Assembly: GCA_029844215.1 (NCBI GenBank)
Contig: CM056737.1
Span: 25,293,851-25,357,850 of the forward strand
From: Przewalskia tangutica
Lineage: Eukaryota; Streptophyta; Magnoliopsida; Solanales; Solanaceae
Direction of reading: 5' to 3'
DNA length: 64,000 nucleotides
Below, in pieces: positions 1 to 11,996 of the stretch. The position numbers and the translations under genes are program-made. Positions within the stretch are counted from its first letter, which is position 1. Each line of letters begins with the position of its first letter. The notes under the pieces are model-generated. The model was given only the letters and a program-made list of their open reading frames with translations, made no database searches and was not told where the DNA came from.

Positions 1-2300
1 ATGCCCTGGCCATGCCCCGAATTCTACCTCGGTGTGACACGTCCGTGACATCAACAATAATATCTTTGGGTGATCAACCCGCCGCACGGCCACATGCCCG
101 GAATTCTACCTCGGTGTAGACATGTCCATGTAACCACAATAACAATATATCGGGTAATCAACCCGACCGCGTGGCCGCATGCCCCTAATTCTCAGGTGCA
201 GATACGTCCGTGTGACCTCAACAACAAGACAATAATCAAAATGGAAACATACGTGGAATTCTCCATCACGCCAACACGTCCAAGTAAGTTCTCGACAAGT
301 CGATCGGCCTATCGAGACGCAGAATACGTAAATACCACACTTGCACAACAAAGGCTATCATCACAAGCATAGCAAGTTTCACAACAACAAGCATAGGCAA
401 GTTTCACAACAACAAGCATAGGCAAGTTTCACACAACTCAGTACTTTCATTCTATGCCAAAGTCGGGTTTTTAATCCCAAAGTACTACATACATTAAGTT
501 CTTTTAAAAGAGATCCATTACTTTTATAAAGTCACCCGATACAGTAGTATTAGAATGACCAACCCACATTCCTTTTCAAAAATCAAGTAACAACATTCTT
601 TTCCTAAGTTCGGTTGCCTAGTTCAATTACTCAAGCGTCATTTTCAAATGCTCAAGTCACTTATTTTAGAAAGGTTTCATAACTCATAGTCTTAATCTCT
701 TTTAAAACAATTGAGTAACATATGTCATATATGTGAGTAGTTTATTCTTGTTTTATAACGATCTTATTACAGCAGCCATGATCTAGAAAATGTAATATTA
801 TTTTGTCTCATCTTAGCTTCTATAGATGGAGGTTTCTCCGGTTTTAATACATCATTATTCAATACATTTTCCTTTATTAACGCAATGGTGCTGTCGATAC
901 ACATTCGATTCCCGAAATCAAAACATTATACCTTTAAAAACCAAGTACTCATTACTCACGAATGAGGTTTCACACAAACATCCACATTAAAACAAATAAG
1001 TTAAGTCTCTTATCTTATAAGATCAAGTCTCTTAACTTCTAACATAAGTAAACCATTTTCACTTACATAAGGTCGTTATAACTAACTTCCCATAAAGCTA
1101 TTATAACACCCTATGTTTTAAACCAACCAAATCACTTAGCACATGTACGTCTACCGTTCTACATAGTTCACAACAATCATGCTAGAAAAGATAGGAAGAG
1201 GTTCACATACCTCGCGACGATTTATCGACAATAAGCAAAATACTCCAAGTACTACAACCTTGCTAGCCCTTTCCACTCCTCGAGTAGAATACGCTACTCC
1301 TAGTACTTTCACCTATAAAGGTCACAAACGTCTATTAACCCCAAAACACAAGTTTCTATCTTCTACATAAAATTAAAGACTCCTCACATGACAGCGTAAA
1401 TCTCCTCCTCTATCGAGGCGGCCAAGCCAACGAGGGGGTTTACACGCCTAACCGGCGTGTACAATTCTACTGAATACTACACAAGTCTCTGCACGGTCCA
1501 TGTAAAATACGATTCGATTCGGTTCTTTAATCTTGGGCTTAAGTCAAAAGACATCAGAATACTAAGTAGTTCCATATATAGTATACTAACTATATATTCT
1601 AACAAACATGTAATTTCCAATTACTGATAGAGGACAAGATAATTACCTCGATAAGCCCAAAATTATCCAAGTTATAATGTCGATCCTAAAGGTTTAGCTC
1701 CACTCCAGCGCTCCAAACCACTCAAACAACCCTTAGAAGTTCTAACCAACTTCTACTCAAATACTTCAACCAACTATGAAGATTTCCTAGGGTTTCGGTT
1801 TGAGACTAAAAGGACAAAGGTAGTATTTCTCTGCCTAATGTATAGAGGTAACTTTTGGAATACAACAAGGTAAAGGCTAAGGTATTTTGGGCATTATAAC
1901 AATACTAGGAGTATTTCAATACCACAAGGAGGGTATTATACGAAACAACTAGGCTGGTACCACGGCTAGCACCTCAAAGGAGGAGGAGGCCTCGGCAAGA
2001 CTCAAAAGAGGGGGATGAGTTGGACGAACGCATCACTAGAGGAGGGAGGATTTTAGGCTTGGAAGGTTTCATTTGTGGATGAAGAGTTCATCAACATAAG
2101 GGTATTTATAGCAAAACCAAAGGCCAAGGGCAAGATCCTTCCAAGTGTATAGCAAGTATAAGGGCAAGATTAAGCCAAGTGCACCCTAAACCCTACTCCA
2201 CAAAACACTCAAAACAATGCACCAAACAAGGCCAAAACAAGGCACAAACAAGGGAGGAAGACGCCTCGCTACCCAAACTGTACTGAGGGTGACAGAATCA
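1..2300 (-). mobile_element. E2 leftmost LTR (alpha type), part left of the E1 insertion
   Basis: This is an LTR of the alpha subfamily on the minus strand, entered about 650 bp inside its 3' end. It matches 14814-17163 and 20455-22800 almost base for base in the AT-rich stretches. It holds the end of the 84-bp-type minisatellite (1-230), three copies of a GCATAGGCAAGTTTCACAAC repeat (about 366-430), the AT-rich centre and a promoter near 2103. It stops at about 2300 inside a short dyad. The missing last 480 bp of the same LTR reappear at 11518, so the LTR is interrupted rather than truncated. No host gene is present here. Confidence 0.88.
2103..2110 (-). promoter_or_regulatory. LTR TATA box (E2 leftmost LTR)
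   Basis: The minus strand reads TATAAATA, with purine-rich leader sequence downstream (leftward) as in the sister LTRs. It is the probable Pol II core promoter of this LTR. The CCAAT-type motif seen upstream in the other copies is eroded here. Confidence 0.6.
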
Positions 2301-2904
2301 TCACACGCCCGAAATCGGCCTGGATCGTGCCTTACAGGCACCCTAGCGATACATACATCGAGAAAATCAGCGAACATAAAACATGAGTCATTATACAAGA
2401 GATATAATAAATAAACAAAGCAACCAAAACGGTTGCCTTCAGATATACATAAAACACGAACAGTTTAATCCTTTTACAACCCCGCCCACAACAAGATTAC
2501 TGCACTTAAGATATATGACTATGACGGACGGGGCCTCGCCATACCACGAATGTACAAGAACTTACAACTCAGGAACACCTACTAAAAGATAAGCCTCCGA
2601 GAAACGGAGCTTCAAATGCTACCTTGTGATCTAAGGCGAGGATCCACGGCCGATGTACCTACTGCGGATGAACGCACTTCAAGGAGGTCGATACAACAGT
2701 ACCAAGTATGTGAAACTGCATAATCAGAAATGAAATCATACTAGTCTATATAAAGCGTGAGACATGTATGATAACCAAACTACTTCCCAACATAAACGAT
2801 ATCATCTAATATAACTATGGGTCTCACGCCACAACATCAATCAGTGGTCGATCACGGGCGCATGCCGAATCGTGATCGGTGTAGACATGTCCATGTGACC
2901 TCAA

Positions 2905-3240
2905 CAAGACAAAGAATCCAGATGGAAGCATACGTGCGCTACGATCGTCGATGTCCAAAGCGGAAACAATAAGACAACTTTCCAAATGGACGATACCCGC
3001 GCCACGCATCGCGTGTCGATATGTCCAGAGGAAACAATAGGGCGGCATTCCCAAATGGGCGATACCCGCGCTACGCATCGCGTCGGGATGTCCAAAAGGA
3101 AATCACAAGGCGATAATCAAAATGGAAACATACCCGCGCTACGATCGTGGTCGATATATCCAAAGCGATTAACCACAAGACCTTAACCAAAATGGAAGCA
3201 TACCCGCGCTACGATCGTGGTCCGGTATGTCCAAAGTGAT
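2905..3240. repeat. 66-bp minisatellite in beta LTR
   Basis: There are about five units of roughly 66 bp. Each begins with an ATGGAAGCATACCCGCGCTA-like stretch, continues with GATCGTG and ATGTCCAAAG, and ends in an A-rich linker. The array sits at the point in the LTR where every other subfamily carries its own, different tandem repeat. The E1 partner array is at 8605-8945. Confidence 0.8.
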
Positions 3241-5115
3241 TAACAACAATAATACTATCACCGTGAACGTGCGGAATTTCTCCGCCACCGTCGACGCTCC
3301 AAGTAAGTTCTCAACAAGTCAACCGACCCTCCATCGAGACGCGGTAATACGTAAATACAACGCTTGCACAACAAAGGTTATCACAATAAGCATAGCCAAG
3401 CTTCACAACAACAAGCATAGGCAAGTTTCACAACAACACAAAGTACTTTCATTTTATACCAAAGTCCGGTTTTAACCCCAAAGTACTACATACGTAAGTT
3501 CTTTTAAAAGAGATCCATTTCTTTTATAAAAGTCACCCGATACGTAGTATTAGAATGACCAACCCACCTTCCTTTTCAAAACCAAGTAACAACATTCTTT
3601 TCCTAAGTTCCGGTTGCCTACTTTCAATTACTCAAGCTTCTCATTTTCAAATGGTTTCATAGTTCCCAAACTTAATCACTTGATTCCTTTTAGAACAATT
3701 AAGTAATATATGTCATACGTGTGAGTAGTTTATTCTTGTTTATAACGATCTTATTACAATGAAATGATCTAGAAAATGTAATATCATTTTGTCTTATCTT
3801 AGCTTCTATGCAGATGGAGGTTTCTACCGGTTTTAATACAACACATCATTATTCAATACATTTTCCTTTATTAACGCTTGCGGTGGTCTGTCGATACACA
3901 TTACGATTCGAAATCAAGAAACATTATCCCTTTAAAACCAAGTACTCATTACTCACGAATGAGGTTTCACACAAACATCCACATTAAAACAAATAAGTTA
4001 AGTCTCTTATCTTATAAGATCAAGTCTCTTAACTTCTAACATCAAGAAACCATTTTCACTTACATAAGGTCGTTATAACTAACTTCCCATAAAGCTATTA
4101 TAACACCCCATGTTTTAAACCAACCAAATCACTTAGCACATGCGTCACCGTACTACATAGTTCACAACAATCATGCTAGAAAAGATAGGAAGAGGTTCAC
4201 ATACCTCGCGACGATTTATCGACAATAAGCAAAATGCTCCAAGTACTACAACCTTGCTAGCCCTTTCCACTCCTCTAGAATACGCTACTCTAGTACTTTC
4301 ACCTATAAAGGTCACAAACGTCTATTAACCCCAAAACACAAGTTTTCTATCTTCTATAGAAAATTCTGAAGACTCTCCCCGCAACAAATAAGAATCTCCT
4401 CCTCTATCGAGGCCGGCTACCAAGCCAACCAGGAGTGGGTTTACACGCCTAACCGGACGTGTACAATTACACAAGTCTCTTTGCAATACACTCTATGTAA
4501 ATACTGATTCGATTGGCTTTATTCTTCAGGCTTAAGTCAAAAGACATTGCCGAATACTAAGTATAGTTCCATATATAGTATACTTCAACTATATATCCTA
4601 ACAAACATGTAATTTCCCATTACAATAGAGGGACAAGATAATTACCTCGATAAGCCCAAAATTATCCGAGTTTAATGTCGCTCCTGAGCAAGGTTTAGCT
4701 CCACTCCGCGCGCTCCAAACCACTCCAGACAACCCTTAGAAGTTCTAACCAACTTCTACTCAAATACTTCAACCAACTATGAAGATTTCCTTAGGGTTTC
4801 GGTTTGAGACTAAAAGGACAAAAGGTAGTATTTTCTGCTCTATGTAAAAGAGGTATCTTTGGAATACTACAAGGTACAAGGCTAAGGTATTTTGGGCATT
4901 ATAACAATACTAGGAGTATTTCTATACCACAACAAGGGTATTATACGAAAACAACTAGGCTGTGGGTACCCCACGGCTTAGCACCACAAAGGGGAACCTT
5001 CTCGGCCAAAGGCCCAGGAGAGGAGGGGAGAGGCTTAGGACGAGAGCTACTAGAGGAGGAGGGATTTCAAGACTTAGACAAAGTGAGGTGAATGAATAAG
5101 TCTTCACGAGGAGGG

Positions 5116-5123
5116 TATTTATA
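5116..5123 (-). promoter_or_regulatory. LTR TATA box with CCAAT (E1 3' LTR)
   Basis: The minus strand reads TATAAATA at 5116-5123. The inverted CCAAT segment GGCCAACCAATGGCC lies just upstream in element orientation (about 5133-5147). The same pair is kept in most LTRs of the window and marks the U3/R core promoter, about 670 bp into the LTR. Confidence 0.65.
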
Positions 5124-5474
5124 GCAAAGCCAAGGCCAACCAATGGCCAAGATCTAGCCAAGTGCTACACAAGTGTAAGGCCAAGATCAAGCCAAGTGCA
5201 CCCTAACCCTACTCCTTAAAACCCTCACAAATATCTACACAAATATCAAGCCCAACTTGCAATCCATTCGCCCTAATTGACTTTTCGTCCACCAACGAGG
5301 GTGCCAAGTGTTGCCCTCGTTGGTCCAAACGTTCCGCCTCTCGGAAAAATTCGCAAAAATACAAAATGACATAGCCGGAATTTTCCCTTCGTAAGCTTAG
5401 TAAACGCTTCGTGCCGAAAAACGACTCTAATTCCAAAGGCCACAATAAATATTTCGCCGGCGGTGCCACGGGGT

Positions 5475-5484
5475 GACACGTGTC
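5475..5484. promoter_or_regulatory. GACACGTGTC dyad (G-box/ABRE-like) in U3
   Basis: This is a perfect 10-bp palindrome containing CACGTG, about 350 bp upstream of the TATA box. It recurs at the same place at 11199, 11675, 17323, 22981, 40619, 46304 and 58656. The core fits the plant G-box/ABRE class bound by bZIP factors. A regulatory role is inferred from position and conservation. Confidence 0.5.
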
Positions 5485-6599
5485 GCCCGATTCGCCTGAA
5501 TATTTCGCCTTCCAAAATATCCAATTCTGGAAATCTCAAAAACAAAGCGGCTACAAAATCAGAATTTCTCCTGGCCCCACGTGACCATTTCCAAAATAAA
5601 ATCTCAAAATTCTAATATAATCTATGAAGTCCAAATACCAAATCGGGAATCCAATTCCCATTAACGAACCTTTTTCTTCACAAATAACCTAAACTTTTCC
5701 GTCAAAACTCACATCTTTCTTTCTTTTCAAAATTTTCTCATTGCACTCGCACGCACGTCCTCACATACATACCCCGCAACTACGGGTATAACATTCTCCT
5801 CCTTAGAAACATTCGTCCGAATGTTCCTTCCGAGACGGATATCGATGAAGTTCCTCTAACAAGTTGTCAACGCCACACCGCCACGAAATAACACACGTCC
5901 TCTTCTTTCCTTACTCGCCGCTCTTCTCGAACACTTGAACTCTCCCAAGATGTACCATACTTCACCATTACCTGCTCAAAATCTCTGGAGTCACTACCTC
6001 CAAACTTGGTCATCTTACTAACCTCAAACTTCCTTAAGGCCATTCCCGGCCTTTAAGAACCGCTTCTGGTCCAACGCGCCCACGAACTCATACGATGATC
6101 ATACAAACTTGGGCCTAGCATCCTCGTGACCCTACCACCTGGCGGGACCACCCAGAACTGACCCCACCTTAATCCGGGCTACGGGTTGACCCGTATCACG
6201 TCCTCAACCCGACCCACAACCGTGCCAAACTCTTGTTCCCCGATCCGGAACAATCTTACTAATTCACATCATGAAAGCTACCACTTCCATCTCACACTAC
6301 CCATGGACTTATCACACAAATAAAACCCACGTATACTACTCACCCTTATAAGGGTCAAACATAAAACGAATCTTTTACTCAAGATGACCTTACCTCTAAG
6401 GTCTCAGTCGTAAAATAGTCTAAGGTTCACACTTACCATGCCTCCATACGTATCCTTCCAACTAACCATGCATTCTAATTCACACATATCACAATGCTAT
6501 CCGCGCATAGCACACAATAATGAGATTATCATAACAAGCATACCAAAACTCTAGAGGGTTAAGGATATACCGGTTACCGCTCCACTCTAATCATAGGCA

Positions 6600-7776
6600 C
6601 ACTGCAGGCGATAGTCAGTAGGCGTGATAAACCACCACAGATCCCCGGCGTCGAGTCGTAACATCCGCGCCTTGGCTCGGACAGCTCGCAAATGGCCTCT
6701 GGCCGCATGCAAAACAAACTCCCAATCTAGCACGACACTCTCCAAAATGGAGTCTACCACAATGGTCACAACGAGGTAGGGTGGCTTCACCGTTAACACC
6801 TCGCTCGCCGAAAATCAACCTCGAGCCCGACCGCCTCAAGACGCGGAGGACCACTGCACCGTGGGGTATATAACTAGCTCAAGCTGTGAGGCGGTCCGCT
6901 CGAAAGCCACCAGGACTCGCGCCCCGACCTCTTCGCCGATCTGTGTCATTCCGTCGACTTCTCCGTGCCTCACATCCTAGTGCATGAGCTCGCATGCGGC
7001 AATGTCCATGTACCAAGAGAAACACCCGCACAAGATTCGCCATATAATCATCTAGCCCGGTGACGTAGCGACGCACCCTATCCTCCATATCTGCTACTAG
7101 CGCAGGGACATATCGAGCCAAAGAATCGAACTCGATATTGTACTCCCGACGGCGCCTCTCTCTCTCAAGAACAAAAATCGTTTACCGCCTGCCTCCTCAT
7201 CCGCGAGGCAAGAAGTGCGTGAGGAAAGCCCCAAAACTCATCCCATACCGCGAGGTGCATGCTCTCCCGGAAAGCTCCCATGAATCAAACCAATCGATCG
7301 CGTATCACGCAGCCGACGCGTAACCAAAGGTCACAGACTCGGTCTCTCAAGCTTTGATCACCCGTGACGATCCGTCAGAATCGCCGGATGAACTCCTCGC
7401 GGATCATCCTTCCGCCTCGACCCATAAAACTCGCGGCTACAACTCGTAAAGTCCCGTAGCCTCAAACTATTCGCCGGGGTGAACCATCGGTGCATCGAAT
7501 GGAATCGCCGATCCGGCCTTATCTCATGTCCGCCACAACTCCGCCAATAATCGGGCCATCTCGCGTGACCCATCTCCCCGCCTGCATCGCGGACCTGAGG
7601 CTCGTGTATCAGAGTCTCATCACCATCGCTGCGCTTAAACTCGCAGGCCGGGCGGCGCTGAAACCCGCCGTCAAGCACAACCTCGTACTGCCGGGCTCGC
7701 GCTCGACTCTCCTCAGATCTCACTAGCAAGACTCGCCGCCTTGCCTCTCGGGCTCACGGTTGCCTGCGCGAGGCAT
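6600..7776 (-). pseudogene. gag: E1 gag, frame-broken
   Basis: Gag is the structural capsid/nucleocapsid precursor that packages element RNA in cytoplasmic particles. Start ATG at 7776 (an MPP-type start is kept in the Z and W copies). Recognisable pieces lie in different frames: RLRDF, EFYGS and DDPRG at 7390-7468 (the front of the Retrotrans_gag domain), ARYVPALVADMEDRVRRYV and LDDYM at 6940-7121, and a zinc-knuckle region with CDHCG, GEC and CFACGQ at 6683-6773. Expected length is about 390 codons. At least three frame switches separate the pieces. Many breaks sit in CHG triplets and could be sequencing error. A serine- and glycine-rich tail follows, then the 3' non-coding region. Confidence 0.75.
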
Positions 7777-7960
7777 AATCGTAAAACGAGATACGCCGAG
7801 GGTACAACTTACAACACAAATTTCAAGGCACGATCTCGGAATGAGAAGAATGGAAACCAATCCTAAATGTCCTATAGCCTCCCGATTATAGATGTGGTGC
7901 ACAACACACCGATAATCAAGACTCTACTAGACACGATTCTGTAGACACTTTCCGAGGATT

Positions 7961-7979
7961 AATCGCTTCGATACTACTA
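7961..7979 (-). other. E1 primer-binding site, degenerate
   Basis: This lies directly inside the 5' LTR, at the place where W and X keep TGGTATCAGAGC. The E1 copy has lost several bases (ATACTACTAT before the LTR). It is assigned by position and residual similarity only. Confidence 0.45.
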
Positions 7980-8604
7980 TGTCACGCCCGAAAATCGGCC
8001 CGTGGATCGTGCCTTACCTCGGCACTTAGCGATACATACATCGAGAAAAATCAGCGAACATAAAACATGAGTCATTATACAAGAGATATAATAAATAAAC
8101 AAAGCAACCAAAACGGTTGCCTTCAGATATACATAAAACTGAGCAGCTTTAATCCTTTTACAACCCCGCCACAACAAGATTGCATGCACTTAAGATATAA
8201 TGACTATGACGGACAGTGGCTCGCCATACCTCGAATGTACAAGAACTTACAACTCGGGAACACTACTAAAAGATAAGCCTCCGAGAAACGGAGCTTCAAA
8301 TGTTACAATCAGTGATCCTAAGAGCGAGGATCCACGATCGATGTACCTCTACCGCGGCAGATGAACGCACTTCAAGGAGGTCAAGACAACAGTACCAAGT
8401 ATGTGAAATCAGATAACATCAGAAATGAAATCATACTAGTCTATATAAAGCAGAGACATGTATGATAACCAAACTACGCTTCCCAACATAAAATGGCTAT
8501 CACTCCAATATAACTATGGGTCTCACGCCCACAACATCAATCGTGGTCGATCACGGCCGCATGCCGGAATCAGACGGTAGACATGTCCATGTGACCTCAA
8601 CAAC

Positions 8605-8945
8605 AAGACAAAGAATCCAGATGGAAGCATACCCGCGCTACGCATCGCGTCGTAAGATGTCCAAAGGGAAACAATAAGACAACTTTCCAAATGGACGATA
8701 CCCGCAGCGCTACGATCGTGTCGGTATGTCCAGAGGGAAACAATAGGACGGCATTCCCAAACGGACGATACCCGCGCGCTACACATCGTCGCAAGATGTC
8801 CAAAAGGAAATCACAAGGCGATAATCAAAATGGAAACATACCCGCGGCGCTACGATCGCGGTCAAGATATCCAAAGCGACAACCACAAGACCTTAACCAA
8901 ATGGAAGCATACCCGTGCGCTACGCATCGTGTGATGTCCAAAGTG
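8605..8945. repeat. 66-bp minisatellite in E1 5' LTR
   Basis: This is the partner of the array at 2905-3240, with about five units in the same order. The constant A-rich linkers are nearly identical between the two arrays. The differences concentrate in the CCCGCGCTACG-type GC blocks. Confidence 0.78.
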
Positions 8946-10833
8946 ATTAACAACAATAATACTATCAACGTGAACGCACTGCGGAATTTCTCCGCACCGC
9001 TTGCAGACGCTCCAAGTAAGTTCTCAACAAGTCAACCGAATTCTCCATCGAGACGCGTAACACGTAAATACAACGCTTTGCACAACAAAGGTTATCACAA
9101 TAAGCATAGCCAAGCTTCACAACAACAAGCATAGGCAAGTTTCACAACAACACAAAGTACTTTCATTTTATACCAAAGTCCGGGTTTTAACCTCAAAGTA
9201 CTACATACGTAAGTTCTTTTAAAAGAGATCCATTTCTTTTATAAAAGTCACCCGATACCCGTAGTATTAGAATGACCAACCCACCTTCCTTTTCAAAACC
9301 AAGTAACAACATTCTTTCCTAAGTTCCGCTTTGCCTACTTTCAATTACTCAAGCTTCTCATTTTCAAATGGTTTCATAGTTCCCAAACTTAATCACTTGA
9401 TTCCTTTAGAACAATTAAGTAATATATGTCATACATGTGAGTAGTTTATTCTTGTTTATAACGATCTTATTACAAAGCAAATGGTGATCTAGAAAATGTA
9501 ATATCATTTTGTCTTATCTTAGCTTTCTATGCAGATGGAGGTTTCTGGTTTTAATACAACACATCATTATTCAATACATTTTCCTTTTATTAACGCTGCT
9601 GGTCTGCCGATACACATTACGATTCCCAAATCAAGAAACATTATCCCTTTAAAAACCAAGTACTCATTACTCACGAATGAGGTTTCACACAAACATCCAC
9701 ATTAAAACAAATAAGTTAAGTCTCTTATCTTATAAGATCAAGTCTCTTAACTTCTAACATCAAGAAACCATTTTCACTTACATAAGGTCGTTATAACTAA
9801 CTTCCCATAAAGCTATTATAACACCCTATGTTTTAAACCAACCAAATCACTTAGCACATGTACGCTTCACCGTACTACATAGTTCACAACAATCATGCTA
9901 GAAAAGATAGGAAGAGGTTCACATACCGCGACGATTTATCGACAATAAGCAAAATGCTCCAAGTACTACAACCTTGCTAGCCCTTTCCACTCCTCGAGTA
10001 GAATACGCTACTCTTAGTACTTTCACCTATAAAGGTCACAAACGCCTATTAACCCCAAACACAAGTTTTCTATCTTTCTATAGAAAATTCAAAGACTCTC
10101 CCGCAATAACAGTAAATCTCTCCTCTATCGAGGCCGGCCACTAAGCCAACCAGTGGAGGGGTTTACACGCCTAACCTGGACGTGTACAATTCTACACAAG
10201 TTCATCGCAATACACCCTATGTAAATGTCAGTTCGATTCTTTATTCTTCAGCTTAAGTCAAAAGACATTGCGAATACTAAGTATAGTTCCATATATAGTA
10301 TACTTCAACTATATATCCTAACAAACATGTAATTTCCCATTACAATAGAGGACAAGATAATTACCTCGATAAGCCCAAAATTATCCGAGTTTAATGTCGC
10401 TCCCGAGCAAGGTTTAGCTCCACCGCGCGCCCAAACCACTCCAGACAACCCTTAGAAGTTCTAACCAACTTCTACTCAAATACTTCAACCAACTATGAAG
10501 ATTTCCTTGGGTTTCGGTTTGAGACTAAAAAGGACAAAAGGTAGTATTTTCTGCTCTATGTAAAGAGGTATCTTTGGAATACTACAAGGTACAAGCTAAG
10601 GTATTTTGGGCATTATAACAATACTAGGTGAGTATTTCTATACCACAACAAGGGTATTATACGAAAACAACTAGGCTAGTGGGTACCCCACTGCTAGCAC
10701 CACAGCTGGGAACCCTTCTCCCAAAGGCCACATGAGGAGGAGGAGAGGCTTAGACGAGAGCTACTAGAGGAGGAGGGATTTCAAGCCTTAGACACAGTGA
10801 GGAGTGAATGAATAAGTCTTCAAACGGGAGGGG

Positions 10834-10841
10834 TATTTATA
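10834..10841 (-). promoter_or_regulatory. LTR TATA box (E1 5' LTR)
   Basis: The minus strand reads TATAAATA, with GGCCAACCAATGGCC just upstream in element orientation (about 10852-10866). As the 5' LTR promoter, this would drive the E1 genomic and gag RNA. Confidence 0.65.
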
Positions 10842-11517
10842 GCAAAGCCAAAGGCCAACCAATGGCCAAGATCTAGCCAAGTGCTACACAAGTGTAAGGC
10901 CAAGATCAAGCCAAGTGCACCCTAACCTACTCCTTAAAACCCTCACAAATATCTACACAAATATCAAGCCCAACTTGCCCAATCCATTCGCCACTAATGA
11001 CTTTTCATCCACCAACGCAGAGGGTGCCAAGTGTTGCCCTCTCGTTGGTCCAAAACGTTCGATCTCTCGGAAAAATTCGCAAAAATACAAAATGACATAG
11101 CCTAATTTTCCTTCGTAGTTTAGTAAAACGCTTCGTCGAAAAACGACTTAATCGTGTTGTGCACAATAAATATTTCGCCGAGTGGTGCCACATGGGGTGA
11201 CACGTGTCGCTCGATCGCTTCAGAATATTTCGTCTTCCTAAAATATCCAATTTACCGGAATCTCAAAAAAAAAGCGGGCTACAAAACAGAAATTTCTCCG
11301 TGGCCCCACGTGACCATTTCCAAAATAAAATCTCAAAATTCTAATATAATCTATGAAGTCCAAATACCAAACTGGGAATCCAATTCCCATTAACGAACCT
11401 TTTCTTCACAAATAACAGGAAACTTTTCCGAAAACTCACATCTTTCTTTCTTTTCAAAATTTTCACAGTACTGACGTGCGTCCTCACATACATACCCTCG
11501 CAACTACGGGTATAACA

Positions 11518-11996
11518 GTCACCTCTCGTTGGCCCAAAGATGTTCCGCTGGAAAAATCCAAAAAATACAAAACGACAAGTCGGAATTTTCTCGCAAGTTA
11601 CGCAAAACGCTTCGTCGAAAAACGACTGTAATCGTGTTGTGCACAAAGGTAATTCGCCAAGGGTGCCACGGGGTGACACGTGTCGCCCGATTCGCCCAGA
11701 ATATTTCGCCTTCCAAAATATCCAAAATACCGAAATCTCAAAAACAAAGCGGGCCCTACAAACAAGAAATTTCTCAGTGGGCCCCACGTGACCATTTCCA
11801 AAATAAAAATCTCAAAATTCTAATATAATCTATGAAGTCCAAATACCAAACGGGGAATCCAATTCCCATTAACGAACCTTTTCTTCACAAATAACCTAAA
11901 CTTTTCCGTCGAAAACTCACATCTTTCTTTCTTTTCAAAATTTCGTACTCTCGCACGTCGTCCTCACATACATACCCCGCAACTACGGGTATAACA
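11518..11996 (-). repeat. E2 leftmost LTR, remaining 479 bp right of E1
   Basis: This is the U3 end of an alpha LTR, from GTCACCTCTCG to GGGTATAACA. It corresponds to 17164-17643 of the next alpha LTR (480 bp). Together with 1-2300 it makes one alpha LTR split by E1. It includes a GACACGTGTC dyad at 11675-11684. Confidence 0.87.

Larger units (their letters stand above)
2301..5793 (-). repeat. E1 3' LTR (beta type)
   Basis: The LTR runs from a damaged TGTCACGCCCG-like end near 2301 to CGGGTATAACA at 5793 (reverse complement TGTTATACCCG). In element orientation, U3 is at the high-coordinate end with a GACACGTGTC dyad at 5475-5484, a TATA box at 5116-5123, the AT-rich centre at 3470-4700, and a 66-bp minisatellite at 2905-3240. 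It pairs with 7980-11517. AT-rich blocks such as 3950-4080 and 9670-9800 are virtually identical, while GC-rich blocks differ by many 1-4 base changes. Confidence 0.88.
5794..7979 (-). mobile_element. E1 internal domain
   Basis: The region starts, at the 3' side, with the polypurine tract (5794-5805, TTCTCCTCCTTA, reverse complement TAAGGAGGAGAA) next to the 3' LTR. About 800 bp of non-coding sequence follows, then gag (6600-7776), then a leader ending in a damaged primer-binding site (7961-7979). No protease, reverse transcriptase, RNase H or integrase motif is visible in any frame. The 2.19-kb length matches the internal regions of E2, Z and W, so all share one deletion structure. Confidence 0.8.
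2301..11517 (-). mobile_element. E1: complete gag-only LTR retrotransposon nested in E2
   Basis: The order, read on the minus strand, is 5' LTR 7980-11517, internal 5794-7979, 3' LTR 2301-5793. Both LTRs are of the beta subfamily (66-bp minisatellite), unlike the alpha LTRs on either side. That shows they belong to one insertion. The surrounding alpha LTR resumes at 11518 exactly where it stopped. The internal region (2.19 kb) is shorter than either LTR (about 3.5 kb) and encodes only gag, so transposition needed polymerase and integrase in trans. The right-hand flank begins GTCAC. The left copy of the duplication is garbled (2291-2302). Confidence 0.88.
7980..11517 (-). repeat. E1 5' LTR (beta type)
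   Basis: The LTR is bounded by TGTCACGCCCG at 7980 and GGGTATAACA at 11517, the reverse complement of a TG...CA LTR. It carries the same landmarks as its partner: minisatellite 8605-8945, AT-rich centre about 9180-10380, TATA box 10834-10841 and GACACGTGTC at 11199-11208. It is 3538 bp long. The LTR end at 11517 abuts E2 LTR sequence directly. Confidence 0.88.

Noticed and set aside
1179..1370. Conserved 63-75 codon frame starting MLEKIGRGSHTSRR on the plus strand of LTRs (also 16018-16245).
   Set aside because: It lies antisense in the LTR, recurs only because the LTRs are copies, has different ends in different copies, and shows no known domain.
7490..7726. Plus-strand frames opposite the E1 gag (also 12892-13263, 19222-19611, 42551-42910).
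   Set aside because: They are antisense shadows in GC-rich gag sequence, with no recognisable domain and no conservation of the frame.
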